Source of the DNA: G963667675 sp965197565
GTDB lineage: Bacteria > Chloroflexota > Dehalococcoidia > Lucifugimonadales > UBA3495
Assembly (NCBI GenBank): GCA_965197565.1
Contig: CBDANK010000004.1
Span: forward strand, 434,001-498,000
Reading direction: 5' to 3'
DNA: 64,000 bases
This document shows, piece by piece, positions 59,125 to 64,000 of this stretch. The position numbers and the translations under genes are program-made. How positions within the stretch are numbered: position 1 is the first letter of the stretch; each line of letters starts with the position of its first letter. Below the pieces are notes generated by a model, which was given only the letters and a program-made list of their open reading frames with translations, searched no databases and was not told the origin of the DNA.

Positions 59125-59531
59125 TTCTTTCCAACCTCGTCGGGCTTCTTCAATTGGTAAGTGCGCAACTTTTCCAGCAACCGCCCGTCTTCGTCGATTG
59201 CGGTGGCCTCGATAACCAAATAGGGTTTGTCCCGCCGCCAGTACTTATCGAAGATTCGACCGGTAACCCGGATCTTCTTGCCGGGTATGGGCGGGTTGAA
59301 AAATTCAACCTCGTTTCCTGCGTTCACTCCACCGATGTTGTCTTCGTATATCATTGCGAAGGAGATGATGTCGTGCTTGACTGCCAAGGTCGGGAAGGAA
59401 GCCTCGGGGTCGTCCACCGCCAGCCGGAAGCCGTCCAGCATCTCTTGCGTCAGGACATACTCGTAGGACCCCATTTCTTCCCCGATGGTTACTTTGTCGA
59501 ACTCGAACGCCTTTGGCGCGGGACCAGACAT
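59106..59531 (-). CDS. FAS1-like/MaoC N-terminal hotdog protein
   Basis: Protein of 141 residues: FDKVTIGEEMGSYEYVLTQE, FPTLAVKHDIISFAMIYEDN and GNEVEFFNPPIPGKKIRVTG, then IFDKYWRRDKPYLVIEATAI. This is the N-terminal FAS1-like dehydratase half that pairs with a MaoC half in heterodimeric hydratases. GGGAGGAG lies seven bases before the ATG. It overlaps the next gene, so both are made together and probably form one hydratase. The CoA-thioester substrate is unknown. Confidence 0.75.
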   Translation of the reverse strand: MSGPAPKAFEFDKVTIGEEMGSYEYVLTQEMLDGFRLAVDDPEASFPTLAVKHDIISFAMIYEDNIGGVNAGNEVEFFNPPIPGKKIRVTGRIFDKYWRRDKPYLVIEATAIDEDGRLLEKLRTYQLKKPDEVGKKWQHQD

Positions 59532-59624
59532 GGGCTGCTCCTCCCCAGCTTGAGGTCTCAGGTTAGTTTATACTCCACATCGCCCGGCGCCGTCTACTGG
59601 CAGCAGGGGTCGGAGGTGCCACCA

Positions 59625-59745
59625 GGGTCTTTTAATTGTCACCCTGAACGGAGTGAAGGGTCTAAAATCGCTCTTGCAAGTCAAGGCCGATTCTCCGATC
59701 AAGACTTTTAGATTCTTCGTCACAAGCTCCTCAGAATGACGTTAT
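59625..59745 (+). repeat. Dispersed 'aatctaaa' repeat
   Basis: Reads taattgtcaccctgaacgga, gtgaagggtctaaaatcgct, then gacttttagattcttcgtca and caagctcctcagaatgacgt. Same layout as the copies at 51285-51400 and 54358-54478. It occupies most of the 59532-59866 gap; a TATAAT at 59827-59832 lies before the next gene. Confidence 0.65.
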
Positions 59746-59866
59746 AGGGGGTTACTGCACCACTCCAATATGAAAACCGAAAAACCCTGGCCAGAACCGC
59801 CTATGGCCTACAAAGTGAGGATAACCTATAATATGTTCAAGCATACCCCGCCGCGGGAAATATGAT

Positions 59867-60652
59867 ATGGACATTACTTTCGAGAGAGGAGACCCAGGGC
59901 GTCCCAAAGGCCACGCCCTGCTCTATTTTCGAGTAGACACCGAGCCGGACAAGGTGTACGCCACTTACGTGGTCACCCTCCCAATCAAAGCGGACTTGGG
60001 CAAGTACGTGCCTCCTTTCCTTGCCGCGCATTTGGGCAACCTGCCGCTGAGTGATTTTTCCGCTTTCGCTATGCCGCCTGTGCCGGAACCGGTGGACAGC
60101 TATGAAGAGTTGGAGCGGATGAGCCGGCTGAGGGATGACGACTTGGTCTACGGGAGTAGTATGTTCTCCTTCGACTTGCCCAGAATGATGGAGGCGGTTA
60201 CCGAGGCGGTCCAAGACTACTCCCGGATGTACTCCGATCGGCAAGGCGGCCCCGGAGCGTTGGAGACTGAACCCGCCCAACTGGATGCCCCTGGACTGGA
60301 AGGAGATGACCAAGACCACTCCTATGATGTAAATGAAGTTCTTTTCAGCCTGATGAGCGAGCGGGACAAGCTGGGTGAGCTATCCAAGCTGCTGGGCAAG
60401 CTGCGGTTTGCTGTCGAGGGGGACGATTCCCACAACGCGGACGAAGCGGTGGAAGAGATACAAACACTGGCCAGGTATCTCCCCGAGGAATTCCAGGTGC
60501 CGGCCTTGCTGACGGTGGCCAGAGACACCTCTCAGAAAGGGTCCCGTCTTGCCCAGCTATACTTGGACCGCTGCTTCCGTTTGTCCGACGGTGACGAAGG
60601 CAGTGTCCGCGACCTGGAAGAGCAAATCCGTTCCCTAAAAGATGAGCATTAG
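59867..60652 (+). CDS. Conserved hypothetical protein upstream of recF
   Basis: Protein of 261 residues that I do not recognise. The N-terminal 90 residues look like a small alpha/beta domain (FERGDPGRPKGHALLYFRVD, KVYATYVVTLPIKADLGKYV). An acidic linker (about 125-150) and a helical C-terminus follow (EVLFSLMSERDKLGELSKLL, ARYLPEEFQVPALLTVARDT). It is soluble, with no signal peptide. It stands eight bases before recF in the same direction, so it is probably co-transcribed; a link to DNA repair is only contextual. A perfect -10 TATAAT sits 35 bases before the ATG. Confidence 0.7.
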   Translation: MDITFERGDPGRPKGHALLYFRVDTEPDKVYATYVVTLPIKADLGKYVPPFLAAHLGNLPLSDFSAFAMPPVPEPVDSYEELERMSRLRDDDLVYGSSMFSFDLPRMMEAVTEAVQDYSRMYSDRQGGPGALETEPAQLDAPGLEGDDQDHSYDVNEVLFSLMSERDKLGELSKLLGKLRFAVEGDDSHNADEAVEEIQTLARYLPEEFQVPALLTVARDTSQKGSRLAQLYLDRCFRLSDGDEGSVRDLEEQIRSLKDEH

Positions 60653-60660
60653 CCGTATAG

Positions 60661-61848
60661 GTGTATCTCTCCCGCCTTACCCTCAACAACTTCCGCAACT
60701 TGGTCGAGTTGGAGCTGGAACTTCCGCCCGGCGTGGTGGTCTTCTTCGGCCCCAATGCCCAAGGGAAAACAACCCTGCTTGAGGCCGTCTACCTGCTGGC
60801 AATAGCCCGGTCCTTCCGCGCCGAGAACGAGCGGGAAGTGCTTAATTTCCGAGCCGCAGCCGATGGCGGGCAAGGACTGGTAGGCGGGACCGTCGAGAAG
60901 GAGGGGGAGCGGCTACAAGTATTTGTGGGGTACCGGAGCGCCCGGACCGCCGCAGCGGAGGAACTCCCGGTCGGCAATTCCAATCATACGGGCCCCACGG
61001 GATTCTCAGTGCGCAAGGAGATACGAGTAAGCCGGGTCCGCCGCACCGCCGCAGAGCTGGTGGGTACAGTGAACGCCGTTTTATTCAGTGCCGACGACCT
61101 GCGGTTGGTCCAAGGTCCTCCTTCGCAACGGCGGCGGTTTCTGGATATTCTGATTTCCCAAGCGGATACCCGCTATCTCAGAGGACTTCTGCGTTATCAG
61201 AAGGTGGTCCAGCAACGCAACCAACTTTTGCGGATGCTTCAGAATGGCCGTGCTGCCGCCGACGAGCTGGCTTACTGGGACGATGAACTGGTCAAAGAGG
61301 GGTCGTGGATCACCTGGCGCCGGCTGGAGGTAATCAGAGACTTGGCAGTCGCTTGTGCTCAACACCATGCCCAACTGGCCGGACCGGGAGAAGACCTTCA
61401 GGTTGCTTACCGGCCCAGTGTGCCCCCGGGCGACACTACCTCCGCCACCGAAGACCAATTTCGCCAATCACTGGCCGCCGCTGAACAACGCGACCAAGCC
61501 ACCGCCAATACTACGGTGGGGCCCCACCGGGATGATTTCGACCTGCTGATTAACCATTTGGACATGGGCGCTTTTGCTTCCCGCGGCCAAGCGCGCACCC
61601 TGGCCTTGGCGCTGCGGTTGTCGGAGGCGTCGTACCTGGCTTCCCTGCGCGGTGAGGCGCCGATTCTACTGTTGGACGACGTGCTCTCGGAAATGGACGC
61701 GGAACGCCGCCGCCGCGTGCTTGAGAAAACAAGCCAGTACGAGCAGACCTTGATAACTGCCACTGACCTGGAACCCATGCGTGAATTTTTTGGGCCGGCG
61801 GCCAAGTACTTTCGAGTTGCCGGCGGCGGTGTTCATTCGTGCCCGTAA
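60661..61848 (+). CDS. recF: DNA replication and repair protein RecF
   Basis: SMC-like ATPase of 395 residues that loads RecA at gaps through RecOR. The N-terminus is YLSRLTLNNFRNLVELELEL, with Walker A GPNAQGKTTLLEAVYLLA. Other signatures are VLFSADDLRLVQGPPSQRRR, then VGPHRDDFDLLINHL. The ABC-type signature is ASRGQARTLALALRLSEASY, and Walker B is ILLLDDVLSEMDAERRR. The start is GTG at 60661 without a strong ribosome-binding site. It is not next to dnaA/dnaN as in many bacteria, but beside purL, whose start lies inside its end. Confidence 0.95.
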   Translation: MYLSRLTLNNFRNLVELELELPPGVVVFFGPNAQGKTTLLEAVYLLAIARSFRAENEREVLNFRAAADGGQGLVGGTVEKEGERLQVFVGYRSARTAAAEELPVGNSNHTGPTGFSVRKEIRVSRVRRTAAELVGTVNAVLFSADDLRLVQGPPSQRRRFLDILISQADTRYLRGLLRYQKVVQQRNQLLRMLQNGRAAADELAYWDDELVKEGSWITWRRLEVIRDLAVACAQHHAQLAGPGEDLQVAYRPSVPPGDTTSATEDQFRQSLAAAEQRDQATANTTVGPHRDDFDLLINHLDMGAFASRGQARTLALALRLSEASYLASLRGEAPILLLDDVLSEMDAERRRRVLEKTSQYEQTLITATDLEPMREFFGPAAKYFRVAGGGVHSCP

Positions 61849-64000
61849 CTAAAGAGACCCTCGAAGAGATAGCTCTCACCGAGGCCGAATACGACATGAT
61901 CCTGGAGCTACTGGACCGGGAGCCCAATCCCGTGGAGTTAGGCATGTTCGGAGCTTTGTGGAGCGAACACTGCGGCTATAAACACTCCGCGCCGCTGCTC
62001 CGGCTTCTGCCCAGCCGCTCCCCCAGGGTCCTGTCCCGGCCCGGCGCGGAAAACGCCGGAGCCGTGGATATCGGCGATGGCCTAGCCGTGGTCTTCAAAG
62101 TCGAGTCCCATAATCATCCGTCGGCGGTGGAACCCCGGCAGGGAGCCGCTACCGGAGTCGGCGGGATCGTCCGGGACATCCTGGCCATGGGCGCCCGGCC
62201 CATCGCCCTCCTGAACTCTCTCCGGTTCGGACCGCCGGACGATTCCCGGAGCAAGCACTTATTCCAAGGAGTGGTGGACGGCATCGCCTGGTACGGGAAT
62301 TGCATCGGCGTTCCCGATGTGGCGGGAGAGATTTTCTTTGACCCTGTCTACTCTCAGAATCCCCTGGTAAATGCCATGTGCGTCGGGCTGGCGGCCAAAG
62401 ACAAGCTGGCTACCGCATCGGCGGGGAGAGTGGGCAATGTCCTGTTGTTGGTGGGAGCGGACACCGGCCGGGATGGCATACACGGGGCTTCGGGCCTAGC
62501 CTCCCGTACTTTTGAGAGGGAGCAAGAGTTGCGCCCCACAGTGCAAGTGGGCAACCCCTTCTTGGAAAAGGTATTGATCGAGGCCTGCTTGGAAGCCCTA
62601 GCAACCGGGGCGGTTCAAGGCATTCAGGACTTGGGCGCTGCCGGTCTTACCAGCTCCGCCGTGGAATCGGCGTCCCGCGCCGGCCGGGGAGTCCAGTTGG
62701 ATATTTCCCAAGTCCACCGTCGGGAAGGGGGCATGGACGGGTACGAGGTGATGCTCTCCGAATCTCAGGAGAGGATGCTCTTGATGACGCCGCCCGGTGG
62801 GGTCGATCGGGTCAAGCAAGTGTTCGACAAGTGGGATGTTCCTTGCCGTACCATCGGCACGGTCATAGATCGGCCCGATGCGCGGGTGTTTGACGATTCT
62901 CGCCTGATTGCGCAACTGCCGGTCCGCCACTTGGTGAACGCGCCCCGCTACCGGATGGAGGGCGTCCCGGAGGCGGAGCAAAGACAACGCTGGCGCTTCT
63001 CCCTGTCCGATGTTCCGTTGCCGGCCCAGGGGCCGGGAGAGACGTTGTTGACGCTGTTGGCGTCGCCCAATATCGCCAGCAAAGAAAGGGTCTACCGTCA
63101 GTACGACCATCAGGTGCAGACCAACACTGTGGCCGGGCCGGGCAGCGACGCCGCCGTAATTCGGATCAAGGGTACTGGAAGAGCCATCGCCTTGAGCATT
63201 GACGGCAACGGCCGTCTTTGTTACTTGGACCCCTACCGGGGCGGGCAGATAGCGGTGGCCGAGGTGTGCCGCAACCTATCATGCTCTGGTGCCGAGCCAT
63301 TGGCGTTGACCGACTGTCTCAACTTTGGAAACCCCGAAAAACCGGAGATTTACTACCAACTGGAATGGTGCATCCGGGGCATGGCCCGGGCCTGCCGCGT
63401 CTTGGGCGTCCCGGTGGTCAGCGGCAACGTGAGCCTGTATAACGAGTCACAGGGGCAAGCGGTCTATCCCACCCCGGTGGTGGGCGGGCTTGGGTTGCTT
63501 GAAGACGTAAACCGTCACACCCGGTCGCTATTCCCGGAAGAAGGACTGGTGGTGGCCCTTTTGGGTAGGCAGGACCTGCAGCAGCGGGCCTCAGACTTGG
63601 CGGGGAGCGAGTTTCTCCAAGTAATCCATGGCTTGGTGGCGGGGCGTCCGGCCATCAACCTGTCTCTGGAACGGCGGGTCCAAGAGCTTTGCCGGAGGGC
63701 CATCCAGGAGGGCGTTATAAGCGCGGCCCACGATTGCTCCGAAGGAGGACTGGCGGTTGCACTGGCCGAGTACTGTATTCCCCAAGAGATCGGTTTTCGC
63801 AGCGAGATACCGATGCCCAAGCGTTGGGATGTGACGATGTTTGGTGAAGGGCAGTCACGTATTGTCGTCGCTATGCCTCCGGACCAGTGGCCCCGGTTGC
63901 AAGAACTGGCTAGGGCCGCTGAGGCCCCCCTGCTCCGGCTGGGGACCACCGGCGGCAATCGGTTCAAGTTAGGCCCCCTTTTGGATTTGCCGGTGAGGGA
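61839..64000 (+). CDS. purL: Phosphoribosylformylglycinamidine synthase II (FGAM synthase), 3' end outside window
   Basis: The frame is open from GTG at 61839 to the window end, 720 codons, with no stop. It uses ATP and the ammonia supplied by PurQ to turn FGAR into FGAM in purine synthesis. Motifs: LGMFGALWSEHCGYKHSAPL, VVFKVESHNHPSAVEPRQGA, ATGVGGIVRDILAMGARPIA and the second-half VSGNVSLYNESQGQAVYPTP. The last visible residues (TGGNRFKLGPLLDLPVR) match the family C-terminus, so perhaps only 10-30 residues are missing. The start overlaps the recF stop by 10 bases. The small subunit type (with separate purQ and purS) is implied by its length. Confidence 0.95.
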   Translation, partial: MPVTKETLEEIALTEAEYDMILELLDREPNPVELGMFGALWSEHCGYKHSAPLLRLLPSRSPRVLSRPGAENAGAVDIGDGLAVVFKVESHNHPSAVEPRQGAATGVGGIVRDILAMGARPIALLNSLRFGPPDDSRSKHLFQGVVDGIAWYGNCIGVPDVAGEIFFDPVYSQNPLVNAMCVGLAAKDKLATASAGRVGNVLLLVGADTGRDGIHGASGLASRTFEREQELRPTVQVGNPFLEKVLIEACLEALATGAVQGIQDLGAAGLTSSAVESASRAGRGVQLDISQVHRREGGMDGYEVMLSESQERMLLMTPPGGVDRVKQVFDKWDVPCRTIGTVIDRPDARVFDDSRLIAQLPVRHLVNAPRYRMEGVPEAEQRQRWRFSLSDVPLPAQGPGETLLTLLASPNIASKERVYRQYDHQVQTNTVAGPGSDAAVIRIKGTGRAIALSIDGNGRLCYLDPYRGGQIAVAEVCRNLSCSGAEPLALTDCLNFGNPEKPEIYYQLEWCIRGMARACRVLGVPVVSGNVSLYNESQGQAVYPTPVVGGLGLLEDVNRHTRSLFPEEGLVVALLGRQDLQQRASDLAGSEFLQVIHGLVAGRPAINLSLERRVQELCRRAIQEGVISAAHDCSEGGLAVALAEYCIPQEIGFRSEIPMPKRWDVTMFGEGQSRIVVAMPPDQWPRLQELARAAEAPLLRLGTTGGNRFKLGPLLDLPVR

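Noticed and set aside
1..64000. tRNA, rRNA, prophage or plasmid genes
   Set aside because: No cloverleaf, rRNA segment, integrase, capsid or partition gene was recognised in any gap.

Overview
The window reads as a piece of a high-GC bacterial chromosome. It most likely comes from an aerobic, heterotrophic Chloroflexota lineage of the Dehalococcoidia/SAR202 type. This is inferred from gene content: several flavin-dependent luciferase-like (LLM) oxidoreductases, PPOX flavin-binding proteins, MaoC hotdog proteins, an N-acyl-D-amino-acid deacylase, an orphan xanthine/CO-dehydrogenase-type large subunit, peptide ABC uptake and haem A synthesis. No rRNA, tRNA, CRISPR array or prophage was seen.

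Layout. 1-8.7 kb: catabolic and oxidoreductase genes, including an LLM gene broken by a one-base frameshift. 8.8-18.8 kb: housekeeping and small genes (purD, mazG, an MFS exporter, a CDGSH protein, an LLM enzyme, a double CMD protein, an HPP protein). 19-22.5 kb: an accessory patch with a PD-(D/E)XK-like nuclease, a small gene interrupted by TGA, an AAA ATPase and a truncated partner. 22.7-27.4 kb: a hydrolase-remnant/methyltransferase chimera, lipoproteins and an ABC-2 exporter. 27.5-31.9 kb: tandem repeats, a duplicated LRR lipoprotein gene with two probable frameshifts, and an ISAs1-type transposase remnant. 31.9-42.5 kb: ctaA-ctaB and the complete glycine cleavage operon gcvT-gcvH-gcvPA-gcvPB, joined by overlapping stop and start codons. 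42.5-43.4 kb: a short inverted-repeat element, an 18-bp-stem palindrome and a 28-bp minisatellite of 17 units. 43.5-49.5 kb: a dpp-type peptide ABC operon whose two ATPases are fused. 51.7-54.2 kb: obgE and a single-ORF nadD-pyrE fusion. 54.5-59.5 kb: ygfZ-like and erpA/iscA-like Fe-S genes, a BioD/DRTGG protein, a pentapeptide-repeat protein, a selenoprotein and two MaoC halves. 59.9-64 kb: a lineage-specific gene, recF and purL (cut by the window end).

The strongest hidden feature is at 58336-58632 on the minus strand. It is a SelW/Rdx-type gene whose redox motif is C-V-S-U, with selenocysteine encoded by an in-frame TGA. A SECIS-like hairpin with GGU in its apical loop lies just downstream of the TGA. 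Simple ORF calling keeps only the C-terminal 71 codons and loses the active site.

Intergenic DNA is rich in dispersed elements: a roughly 80-100 bp inverted-repeat family (one copy with a 14-bp target duplication), a longer family built around an 'agaatctaaa' core, and G-rich REP-like hairpins that have expanded into tandem arrays at three loci.
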